From Martensiomyces pterosporus (taxonomy: Eukaryota > Kickxellomycota > Kickxellomycetes > Kickxellales > Kickxellaceae), in the NCBI GenBank assembly GCA_025201845.1, contig MU604061.1, forward strand, positions 1 to 13,341: a stretch of 13,341 nt of DNA. Reading direction: 5' to 3'. Both the position numbers and the translations under genes were made by a program. Under the pieces are notes generated by a model that was given only the letters and a program-made list of their open reading frames with translations, was not told the origin of the DNA and searched no databases. Positions within the stretch are counted from its first letter, which is position 1. Every line of letters starts with the position of its first letter. Positions 1 to 9,593 of the stretch are shown here, piece after piece.

Positions 1-846
1 CCGTGCGTCTTTGCGTCGATCGAAAAGTCTGCAATCTCATGGTCCTCAAACGCCTTGTCCAGGTCAAACAGATACGTTAGCCCAACCGCCGTGTCCTCCA
101 TTCCGCGACGCTCAGCCTCCTCAAACGAGATCACCTCGCCCACATACTCCGTAATGAAAGTTCCCTTCAGTATCACGCCCTTTGCACGCACGCCCCAGCC
201 CTTGAGCTCTGCTCTGAATATCTCAAACAGCACGTTCGAGCCCCTTTGCACGACCTTTGTGGTGCACTTGTTGCCACACTGGCACTTGGGCCCGCACTCC
301 ATCAGCGGAATGTCGACTGGTGTCTGCACGCGTCCATTGTCGTCGTAGTGCTGGGCTCTGACACATGGGCACGCGCCGCGGCATTCATCTGTACATTTGC
401 ACGGAAACATTGGCGAACAGGGCCGTGGAACCTCGTCCGAGTAGATGTTATCGTTGATGTACGTGAAGCCCTCTGGGTAGCTGACATCATCGACATCGTT
501 GACTACGGTAATAGGCATCCCTGGCGCATCCTTCAGCAACGTGTAAAACCTGCTCAAGTCGACTCTGCTTTCCTTTCGAGTGGCCAGGTATTCTTTCAGG
601 ATTTCGGGACACGACAGCTGCGATTCCGCCGTCCACGTGTTGCTTTCGTGCGGATAGCCCTTCCACTTTATCAGGTACATGTGCACGCCGTGGATGACGG
701 CATCGTTAAGGATCTTTTCCACCTCGTATTCCTCTGTTTCATCGTCTGCGGGGTAGACTGCTTGCTTGGCCACTGGCTTTTTGCTTTGCCTTCGGCCTTT
801 TGTGCGGTTGGTCTTGCTCGCGCCGCCGCTGCCGCTACCGTTGCCA

Positions 847-888
<42 letters not shown>

Positions 889-965
889 CTGTTTCTGTTG
901 CTGGCGGCACTGCTGGACCTGCTGGACCTGCTGCTGGTCTCTCTGCTCAGGTTACGCGTTTTCAT
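1..965 (-). CDS. SUV39/Clr4-type histone H3K9 methyltransferase, 3' end cut by window edge
   Basis: Reading the minus strand from the ATG at 965-963 gives an open frame of 321 codons with no stop to the window edge. Order of parts: a Ser/Arg-rich start with a (Gly-Asn)8 run at residues 27-42; a chromodomain around residues 79-130 (EYEVEKIL at 79-86, then YLIKWKGYP and NTWTAESQL, supplying the aromatic-cage positions); a cysteine-rich pre-SET region from C189 (CKCTDEC, then ECGPKCQCGNKC); and the first part of a SET domain from residue 246 (LFEIFRAELKGWGVRAKG, FITEYVGEVISFEEAERRG, TYLFDLD). This chromodomain plus pre-SET plus SET order is the Clr4/SUV39H/DIM-5 family, nuclear enzymes that methylate H3 lysine 9 to build heterochromatin. 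The window ends just before the expected NHSCxPN catalytic motif and post-SET cysteines, so activity cannot be judged here. No intron is needed in the visible part. It is divergent from the RRM gene. Confidence 0.93.
841..888. repeat. Hexanucleotide microsatellite (TTGCCG)n inside the methyltransferase CDS
   Basis: Eight tandem six-base units: one TTGCCA followed by seven TTGCCG. On the minus strand the units read GGCAAC or GGCAAT and encode (Gly-Asn)8, residues 27-42, in the disordered N-terminus ahead of the chromodomain. The unit is a multiple of three, so gain or loss of copies would keep the frame. Confidence 0.95.
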
Positions 966-1467
966 TTGAAGCCGACTGCAAATGAAGCTAAATAACCGAA
1001 AACGCGAAAACAAGGGGGAATACTCTGTTTACGATGCTGAAGAGGTGATAAAAATAAAGCATGTTCTGTGGCGCTGCAGTTTGGGCGAATGGGGCAGGCC
1101 GAATGCTACAAAACCCCTGCTTGGCTGAGGCGCGCCAGAAAAACGTTTCTTGCCTCCACTCTTTACTTGAAGGTTTCCTTTCACAAGAATATCGCCATAC
1201 TTGCTCTCCCCCCTCCTGTATCCTTTCAAGCAGCCGTTCAGACACGCCTCTGCTCTGCACCTTATCCACTCGCTCTATTATTATCTCTGCTCTTTTTTTT
1301 TTGTATCGACAGTTGGCTCAGCTTTGCCAGCCCAGAATCCGCGCAACTAAATCAAGCAAAAATTTTGATTTGGCTGATTGGCAGTCGAAGCAAATCAGGA
1401 TCTCACACTAGCTTGCAAGCACACCCGCAGCCCTAGCTTACCAAAAGAAACAGGGAATTTCGCAAAG
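966..1467. promoter_or_regulatory. Divergent promoter between the methyltransferase and RRM genes
   Basis: These 502 bases separate two ATGs pointing away from each other and hold no supportable gene. Visible elements: AACGCGAAAAC at 1001-1011, which on the other strand is an E2F/MBF-like TTTTCGCGTT, about 40 bases upstream of the methyltransferase ATG; a T-rich tract near 1294-1303; and an inverted CCAAT box (ATTGG, 1377-1381) about 90 bases before the RRM-gene ATG. No clear TATA box is seen for either gene. Promoter function is inferred from position. Confidence 0.55.
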
Positions 1468-3786
1468 ATGGCGGACAGCTCAAAGACGGCCGACGACGCA
1501 ATCTACAACGACGACTCGAATAATTACTCGTACGATCAGTACCAGGCCGAAAGCCAGTGGCTATACAACGACAGCCAGGTGCTGCAGATGCCTCAGGCTG
1601 AGACTGCATCTACTTTAAACAACGCTGCCACTTCGGGTGCTGGAGACCCTGCCGCCGAGGCCGGGCCAAGGGCTATTAGTAAGGATGCTGGGTAAGTCCA
1701 TTTTCACTTAGCGTTTGCTATTCATTTTCTTCCTTGAAGTAGGTGGCGCTTTTCTGTTGTAATTTTCTGCTTTCTTTGTATATTTTCTCGCATTATCTCT
1801 TTCGCGTCCTGCTCCTCCATTTCGTTTTTTGCGCCTTCCTCCACAATCCACCGTCGTGTCGCAGGGGAGAACCCAGCGGCGCTGCAGCCTCCTTGTGTAT
1901 GCTTGCCCCACCACTACGACCACTCTTGGCTCTGAGAGCATCTTTGGCATTTTCAATTTCTTGTGTTTTCTGCATCGCATCCACTTCTTGTCTTTTTGAC
2001 TTCGAAAACAGGAAATATATACTAGGTGTTGACTACCAAAATAACAGCCACTTGCATGTTTTGGATACCTGGGATGTGCATGCCAGAGCGACCTGCAGCC
2101 TCAGCAGCCAGACATCCAAATATCCCCCTCCTTCGCCTTGACTTCGCCCCTTGCGCTTTCCTGCCTTGCATAACATGTAATTTTGTTTCCAGTATTTCGC
2201 GCCTCCTCTCCTTAACTAAGCTCCCAAATCACTTTTTTTTCTTGATACACGCTTTTTTCATGTATTGTCCACGACACCAACATCATACGCCGTATTCCCT
2301 TCTACATGGAATCGCGCTTCATCTCCCTTAATTCGTGTGTGGTGCTTCGACCACAAACCGCTCCGCAACCAACACGCCCATTAGCAAGCTGTTTGTTGGT
2401 GGACTGAGCTGGGAAACCGACGAGGTCAAGCTGCGCGACTATTTCTCGAAGTACGGGAGCATCATGGAGTGCTCCATCATGCGCGACCAAGTATCTGGCC
2501 GCCCGCGCGGATTTGGCTTTGTGACCTTTGATGACGCCTCTGGCGTAGATGCTGTGCTCAAGGAGCCCTCGCACACCCTTGACGGAAAGGTAATCGACCC
2601 CAAGCATGCGATCCCTCGCGAGCAGCAGCCCGGCCAGGGCGGGCACTCTTACGGCGGACACCATGGCGGCAACATGGGCGGCCAGAACGCCAACGGCCCG
2701 AATTCCGACCCCGTTAACGAGATGAAGGGCGACAAGATCTTTGTTGGCGGCCTCCCGCCATCGGCCACAGACGCCGATTTGAACTCGAGCTTTGCGGGCT
2801 TTGGAAATATCATCGAGACCAAGCTCATGATCGATCGGGAGACTGGCCGGTCCCGCGGGTACGGATTCCTGCAGTATGACTCGGAGACCGCCGCGCTGGA
2901 AGCAGTGAAGGCTGGAAACACGGAGAACGGCATTATGATCCATGGCAAGCGCGTGGACGTCAAGCCCGCAGTCCACAAAAAGCGCAACCCGATCATGGGC
3001 GGCGGCATGGGCATGATGGGCGGCGCTGCCGGTGCATCCGGGGGATATGGAATGATGGGCATGGGCGGTGGGTACGGCATGATGGGCATGGGCATGGGCG
3101 GCGGATACGGAATGATGGGCATGCAGCCCTATGGCATGATGAACATGCCGGGATACGGAATGATGGGTGCTAACGGGCAGAGCAATGGCGCAATGGACTA
3201 TTCGGCCATGGGATACAGCGGCTACTACGGAAATATGGCTGGGTACTACGGTGTCCAAGGCGACGGCACCACAGGTGTTGCTGGTGCCGATGGAAGCAGC
3301 GGTGGAAATGGATACTACGGCCAAGCACCCATGGGCGCTGGTGGCTACTACGGCGGCGCAGATGGCCAGGGCGACGGATCGGGCGCCGCGGCGCAGACTG
3401 GCTCGGACAAGAACGGGTACAGCAACAGCAAGGGTGGCGAGCAGCCTGCATCGGGATACTACGGCAACGGCGGCTACGACCAGCATGGTGGCAGCGGTGC
3501 CAACGCCAGCAGTAGCGGGTATGGCAAGAGTGGTCGCCAGAGCGATGACCGGCATGACGGAGACCGTGGCAACCGCGACAGCGGACACCGCTCGTCATCC
3601 CGTCGCCACGGAAGCGACAGGTCGGGTAGGGAGCGCTCGAGGGGCGATCGTGGCAGCAACAGCCGCTCTAATGACGATTATAGGGGCCAGAGAAGCTCGA
3701 GAACCGGCCGCGACCGCGACCGCGACGGTCCTGTTCGTGGATCCGGTGGCTCTTCGTCTCGCAGCCACGGATACAACCCTTACTAA
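1468..3786 (+). CDS. HRP1: Hrp1/Nab4-like hnRNP with two RRMs and a Gly/Met/Tyr- and Arg-rich tail
   Basis: Exons 1468-1691 and 2385-3786 encode 541 aa. Splicing at GG|GTAAGT and CCCATTAG|C restores a Gly codon and gives GKLFVGGLSWETDE, the exact start expected of an RRM. RRM1 is about residues 76-148 (RNP2 LFVGGL, RNP1 RGFGFVTF at 116-123) and ends with DGKVIDPKHAIPRE, the linker signature of yeast Hrp1 and the DAZAP1/Musashi group. RRM2 is about 192-266 (RNP2 IFVGGL, RNP1 RGYGFLQY at 232-239). Then follow a Met/Gly-rich stretch (279-338), a GYYG-rich stretch (about 353-439) and an Arg/Ser/Asp-rich tail (459-541) ending HGYNPY. Hrp1 is cleavage factor IB in mRNA 3'-end formation and shuttles between nucleus and cytoplasm. 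The ATG at 1468 is the first usable one, with A at -3. A general hnRNP A/B role rather than strict Hrp1 orthology remains possible. Confidence 0.92.
1692..2384 (+). other. Intron 1 of the RRM gene (693 bp, phase 2)
   Basis: The donor GTAAGT at 1692 is a perfect consensus and the acceptor is CCCATTAG ending at 2384; the join keeps frame and yields a canonical RRM N-terminus. The intron is T-rich and much longer than the 108- and 112-bp introns elsewhere in the window. It contains a second acceptor-like site (AACAG ending at 2011), a TATATA at 2016-2021 and a donor-like GTAATT at 2177. Confidence 0.88.
2995..3174 (+). repeat. Met/Gly-rich coding repeat in the RRM protein
   Basis: Residues 279-338 carry five copies of (G/P)YGMM, most as GGYGMMGM, separated by runs of Gly and Met. 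At DNA level the units recur as GGATACGGAATGATGGGC with third-position changes, so the repeat is conserved more at protein than at nucleotide level. This is a low-complexity, probably disordered segment. Confidence 0.85.
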
Positions 3787-3947
3787 GCCGTGCTCTGGGC
3801 TGGCATTGACCCCTTTGTTTACTCCTACTTTTCTTTTCCTGTTTTCTCTACTGCAAGCTGCGTTTGAATAGCACCGCCTCACTCCCTACAATCCAATTAC
3901 TACATGATTCATTTTGTTTTAACAGAGCCAGTAGCGAAGAAGCGGAT
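3787..3947. other. Short convergent intergenic space between RRM gene and HFI1
   Basis: Only 161 bases lie between the two stop codons, so both 3' UTRs and poly(A) sites must sit here or overlap. The + strand is T-rich (TTTTCTTTTCCTGTTTTCTC around 3828-3847). No AATAAA is seen on either strand. Confidence 0.6.
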
Positions 3948-5387
3948 TTATAGGTCTTTTTGTGACCCGTTGCCAGCTCCACCGTACTGCACAGTGACGT
4001 ACGGGCCGAACCAGCGCTCATACCGCTGACGCAGCCTGCGGATTTTGCGCCTCTGCTTGTGGTCGTCGTCATCCTCCCCAAACCCATCAGCGGCGCCAGA
4101 AATCCCGCTTGCTGACGCAGCAGCCAGAACGCCAGTGCTGCCGTTTGCCGCGGCAGCATTCGATGATGAGAGCGCAGGGCCATTGGGGAACATCCCGCTT
4201 GGTGGCGAGCCGCCGTCACCTGTATCGTTTGCAGTATCGTCGCTCGCCAGGTCCTGGTTGGCCATCAGGTTGCCGCATCTCTCAAGGCACAGGGGCGGCT
4301 CCACAGTGGCGTTGGGACTGATCTCCAAAGAGAACACTAGGTCCGAGAGATGCAGCGTGGTTTTGCTGTGGTACAGGCGATCGCGCAGACGCAGCCCACC
4401 TGTAGTTGGCCTGGAGACCACCGACCGTGGCTGAGACGATAGCGATGTGCTGCCAGCGACGGACCCACGGCTGCTGCTCTTTGTGATGGCTGGACCGCCG
4501 CCCATTCCCGGTGCGCCATCGTGGCCAGCCACAGCGCTGGACTCGGGGCCACTCGCTGCTGCCGCCGCCTCTGCACTAATATTGGCGACTGGGATGCCCA
4601 GCGCACGATTCGATCTGATTTTATAAATCATATTCGACACGATGTTCTTCAGGTGGCAGTCCAGGGCATACAGCAGAAGCTCTCCCGCATCCCTGGCGAC
4701 GCCTCCTGGCAGTCCCTGCTCGAGAGCAATAGCGACCATTCTATAACTCAGCGACTCAATGTCCGGCGTTGCCTTCGTATCGTACACCAACGGTGCTGTG
4801 ATGCCCTTTGCAATGTCCATCGCATACGACTGTGGCAGCTGTGCCGCCGGCAGCGGCAAGATGACGGGCTTCATTGCCCTAATGGCCTCCTGTGCCTGCT
4901 GTGGCGTGATATTCGGTCGCTTCAACAGAGTCTTAATGGCGCGCCTCTCGCTTTTGTTCAGCGACTTTACGAGCTCCTTGATGTACCTCCACTTGGGGTC
5001 CTCCAGCAGCGCCTTAATGCTCCGTCTGGCATGCTTATTGCCTCCCTCATCCCCGCCCGCTTCCTCCGCATTTTCCTCTCCCTCCTCGTGGCTCCTCTTG
5101 CGCCTCTCGAACCCCCTGTTGGGCTCGCCGTCGGGAGGTGCCTGGCCGGTTTGCGCGTTGTGGATGGTGGCTAGAATGAACTTGTTGTGCAAGGTGGCTT
5201 TGTCCCCCGACAAGTACATGTATGCGTAGAAATCGAATTCCTGCCGGTTCAATTTGCCCTGAACGAAATCACGCAGGGCATTCCAGTACGAGGGCCCGTC
5301 CTCGCCCAGGGCCTCGGCCAGCTGCTCTTTGAGCTGCGTGAGGTGGTACCGCTCGTCCACCTTCACTCTTTCCGGGGACAAGGACAT
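3948..5387 (-). CDS. HFI1: SAGA coactivator subunit Hfi1/Ada1 (SAGA-Tad1 family)
   Basis: An intronless frame of 479 aa. Residues 14-76 match the N-terminal signature of the SAGA-Tad1 family: YHLTQLKEQLAEALG, YWNALRDFVQGKLNRQEFD, then LHNKFILATIHN. A charged linker follows (93-160). Residues 209-262 (ESLSYRMVAIALEQG to HLKNIVSNMIYKIRSN) look like the histone-fold segment with which Ada1 pairs with Taf12. LHLSDLVFSLEISPNATVEP (345-364) is the conserved DL-F-LE-P stretch of the family, and the end has an acidic-basic switch (EDDDDHKQRRKIRRLRQRYERWFGPY). Hfi1 is a core structural subunit of the nuclear SAGA complex. I chose the ATG at 5387 because family similarity begins soon after; an in-frame ATG at 5519 would add 44 residues that resemble no Hfi1 N-terminus. 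Low-complexity Ala/Ser/Gly stretches (272-330, 384-435) are likely disordered. Confidence 0.88.
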   Translation of the reverse strand: MSLSPERVKVDERYHLTQLKEQLAEALGEDGPSYWNALRDFVQGKLNRQEFDFYAYMYLSGDKATLHNKFILATIHNAQTGQAPPDGEPNRGFERRKRSHEEGEENAEEAGGDEGGNKHARRSIKALLEDPKWRYIKELVKSLNKSERRAIKTLLKRPNITPQQAQEAIRAMKPVILPLPAAQLPQSYAMDIAKGITAPLVYDTKATPDIESLSYRMVAIALEQGLPGGVARDAGELLLYALDCHLKNIVSNMIYKIRSNRALGIPVANISAEAAAAASGPESSAVAGHDGAPGMGGGPAITKSSSRGSVAGSTSLSSQPRSVVSRPTTGGLRLRDRLYHSKTTLHLSDLVFSLEISPNATVEPPLCLERCGNLMANQDLASDDTANDTGDGGSPPSGMFPNGPALSSSNAAAANGSTGVLAAASASGISGAADGFGEDDDDHKQRRKIRRLRQRYERWFGPYVTVQYGGAGNGSQKDL

Positions 5388-5560
5388 TGCTGGTTGCCGT
5401 GAGCTGTGGATAGTGCTGCTTTCTGCGAAGAATGAGAGTTTCGAAAATAAAGGAGGCACAAAGCCAGCGTGAGGAATTTGGCGTGGAGAACCATGATGAC
5501 AAAGGCCGCTGCTGCACATCGAACCGAGCCATGAGTCGTGTTCGCCAGCTGCTTGTTAAT

Positions 5561-5566
5561 CACGTG
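5561..5566. promoter_or_regulatory. E-box CACGTG upstream of HFI1
   Basis: A perfect CACGTG palindrome lies 174 bases upstream of the HFI1 ATG. In fungi such sites bind bHLH factors of the Cbf1/Pho4/USF type. Position suits a proximal promoter element, but a single six-base match can occur by chance. Confidence 0.35.
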
Positions 5567-7084
5567 GCAGAGTCGGTGAGCTGCTTGACGAGCAGTGCTC
5601 AGAAGGGAGCGGATCGGGGTTTGAACAGTGCAGATATACGCATGCCAGCAAATCAGCAGCAAAAGGCGCATGGCAGGCATCGCTGTCCCTTGGGCCAGAC
5701 ATGATGCTTGTGTATGCCAGTGTGGCGCGAAGATTGGGTCGGCCAGAGCACTTGAGCGCAGGCGCGATCGTCGTAGTCATGCTGTCACCCAGGCCCAAGA
5801 GAGCCCTTAGTTAAGCACTGCGCACAAGTCACCAGATCTCCTGGAATTGCCGTGTGGATAAGAGCATGTGCGGGTCCCACCCAGTGCAGCTGCTGAGCAC
5901 TCCTCCCAAGCCTTGCATCGGCAGGCTTCCGGCCCTCTGCTGAGCTGGCTCTGCTGCCAGCTGACGTAAAGGAGCGTGCGGTTTGCTGCCGCCCTATTGG
6001 CAAGAATGTCGCCGAGTGACAACCGCGGATGCGGAAAACAAAAACAGGAGCGCGCCATCCACCACCAGCGCTCGCACCTCATTCGCCAAAAATTGAAATG
6101 AGAGTAAGCGAGGCAGCGCCATCGCTGCTCTCGCTTCGAGAATGCGCAGTGGTGCGCCGCTCTCTGCAAAGGAAGCGCACGCCTAGCAGCCAACGGTGCA
6201 TACAGATCGATGGCGTCTGCATATAGGCGTCCCAAAGTTCCTGCCAAAGTGTGGAATGGCGGCCAGCGGTTGGTTGGAATTGCCCGTTGGGGGCGACGCC
6301 ATTGACCAGCAACGGCGGAAAATCGAAGCGCACTATATTAGCGCAGTTAGAGCCGTAGAACAGCTGACTCGATGGAGAATGCCTATTTCGCAGCTGGGCG
6401 CACTTGGCTGTGTGTGTGGGGGATGGTGGAGAAGAGGGCGGATCCTGTGGCCATTTTGGCTGCTCTGGGGGGACCGGAAGCGGCGGTGCTGTGGTGTGCC
6501 TTTGCGGACGGAGGTCGTTGGAAGGAGTGCCGTGGAGGCACTTGTGTGGCGGCTTGAGCAGCAGCGAATGTGCCTGCTTGCTGGCTGCCATTCAGCTTGT
6601 TTGGGCGGGTCAAGCCTAGAGCCACGTGTGAACGATATGCGGCAAAGGGATCTGGAGTAGACATCAACATGGGGCTTTAGTATATTGGGCTTTACCGAGC
6701 GCTTGATCAGCAAGCAGCAATGGGCTAGAATTGCATAATGCATTTTGGCTGTGGTACTCCCTATCTCCCATGCATGCCGATAATGGCAGGGCTGCTGCTG
6801 AGGGGCGTGCGCGTGTGGGTGGAGAGCCGGCGCACACCTGCTTCTCTGGCTGCCTGAGCGCTGTGGCAGAGAAAAAGGGCGCAATGGGCTTTTGCGCAAA
6901 AAAGCGATGCCGGCCGCCGATATACACGACCACGCATACCTCCACGATTGGGGGCGGGCGCGGGTATGGCGCGGTGGGCTGCTTTTTCGCCAACAATCGA
7001 AAGGGCGCACAAAATAATACCACCTGTCGGACTAGGGGGCACGGGCGAGGGGGAGGTCGGCAAACCCACCCCTTCCTTCCAGCC

Positions 7085-7146
7085 GCTTCTGCTGGCGCTG
7101 CTGCTTCTGCTTTTGCTGATGCTGATGCTGATGCTTCTGCTGCTGG
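7085..7146. repeat. CTG/CTT-rich imperfect trinucleotide repeat upstream of the GAPDH TATA box
   Basis: A run of CTG, CTT, GAT and related triplets, including three clean copies of GCTGAT/CTGATG near 7115-7132. It ends about 20 bases before the GAPDH TATA box. Read as protein it gives Leu/Met or Ala/Asp runs of no sensible product, so it is more likely promoter sequence than coding. Confidence 0.75.
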
Positions 7147-7166
7147 AGTAGCAGCACGGGGAATGG

Positions 7167-7174
7167 TATATAAA
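7167..7174 (+). promoter_or_regulatory. TATA box of the GAPDH gene
   Basis: TATATAAA is a full TATA consensus. Transcription would be expected to begin roughly 30 or more bases downstream, near 7195-7210. Without splicing this leaves a leader of about 400 bases, which is why a 5'-UTR intron is proposed. Confidence 0.8.
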
Positions 7175-7239
7175 CCGATGGCCGCCCAGACGCCACGGAT
7201 GGATTCCTTGTCTACACATCATTCCTTTTGTCGTCAAAG

Positions 7240-8612
<1,373 letters not shown>

Positions 8613-8748
8613 GTTCTCTGCGCTCCCCCGGCTGATGCACAGGCTGCGGCTGGCCTCGGCTGCGCGCCTCGTGCGTCTTGCCTCTCTAGCATAAACTCTC
8701 CCCAAGCTAAGCACATTCTTTTCTTCTCTTTGTAAAGGCCCATTCCTG

Positions 8749-8769
8749 AAAAAACTAATACAGTTTTTT
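8749..8769 (+). terminator. Perfect A/T hairpin in the GAPDH 3' region
   Basis: AAAAAACT, a five-base loop AATAC, then AGTTTTTT form an 8-bp perfect inverted repeat, 137 bases after the GAPDH stop codon. It may mark or shape the mRNA 3' end, since eukaryotic poly(A) regions are A/T-rich and no AATAAA is seen nearby. A role in termination or mRNA stability is inference. The six A-T pairs make the stem weak. Confidence 0.4.
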
Positions 8770-9593
8770 GTCAGACACCTGCCCGCTGCTTGCAGTAACT
8801 GCTGCGCCCGTGTCTGGACCAGTCCAGGCCTGCTGCGCTGCTCTCCTTGGATCCAGCGCTCTCTTGCCCCAACCTTGGGCGGCCTCAGATGGGGGGCTGT
8901 GCTGGATCGAAAGGGAGGAGACACGGTGGCCAGCGCTGCAGCTGCAAGAGGGAACCCCTAGTCCGGCACCTGCGCTGCCTGCTGCTTTCGCTGCCTCCTG
9001 CCATCAGCCACCCTGCCAGCTCGAGCCATTCCGACCCGTGTAAGATCCCCAAGCAGTGGGCGTGTTTGAGAAATCGGCGCAAACAGGGTGCAGCCAAACA
9101 GGCGCTGCCTTGTCCTTGGTTGCTCCCTCGCACGGACCCGCCCTCTACGGATGTTTTTCTTATCTCGCCTTGTGCATTCCGAAAGTTCACGCGGCGCTGC
9201 ATCCGCTTTTGTGACTGCTCCGCACTCTTCTCGGCACACATGGAAATCGAATGTGAAATCCACTAGCTGAGCAGAGACTGTCTTGTGGCCTTGTTCCCAC
9301 ACCCACACACATGAATGCACATGCCACTGACCGGACTGCCTTTCCAGGCATGGAGCGCGATCGACAAGAACACCGTGGAACAGCTCGGAGCATGGCAGGT
9401 GTCGGGAGAGCTTTGTGTCTCATGCACCGTGCACTGCGTCGCTCTTGTCTGCACGGGTCATCCTTGCAACACGGCTTCGCAGTGGAGAACCAATGCGACT
9501 AAGGATAGAAATGAAATTAATTTGCTCTGTTCTACACACCGCAAGCTAAGAGATAAGGCGGCCGCGTGTCTTGCGCAGCAAACTCCACCGCCC
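8770..9593. other. Unassigned convergent intergenic region, GAPDH to phosducin-like gene
   Basis: About 820 bases with no coding stretch I recognise on either strand. Short frames exist but are Cys/Arg/Ser-rich, lack domains and lack the local codon bias. No tRNA B box (GGTTCGANTCC) or snRNA core sequence was found by eye. It is long for a space between converging genes. Confidence 0.45.

Larger units (their letters stand above)
5388..7166. other. Gene-poor intergenic region between HFI1 and GAPDH
   Basis: About 1.8 kb in which no reading frame shows a recognisable domain or the C-ending codon bias of nearby genes. The left part must hold the HFI1 promoter and the right part the upstream control region of GAPDH. 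Elements seen by eye: a palindromic E-box CACGTG (5561-5566), a CRE-like TGACGTAA (5962-5969), an inverted CCAAT box (CCTATTGGC, 5993-6001), a second CACGTG near 6613, and a CTG/CTT-rich repeat at 7085-7146. Their function is inferred from motif and position alone. Confidence 0.5.

Noticed and set aside
246..995. Plus-strand frame with Ala-Val repeats opposite the methyltransferase
   Set aside because: The Ala/Val run is the GTTGCC repeat read in another frame. The minus strand gives a clear chromodomain, pre-SET and SET.
2302..3588. A 428-codon frame antisense to the RRM gene with Ala/His/Val runs
   Set aside because: It is a shadow of the Gly/Met/Tyr-repeat coding region; its repeats mirror the sense repeats and it has no domain.
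6079..6660. Overlapping 150-170-codon frames on both strands
   Set aside because: Both are rich in Cys, Trp, Arg and Pro, lack the C-ending codon bias of nearby genes and match nothing known to me.
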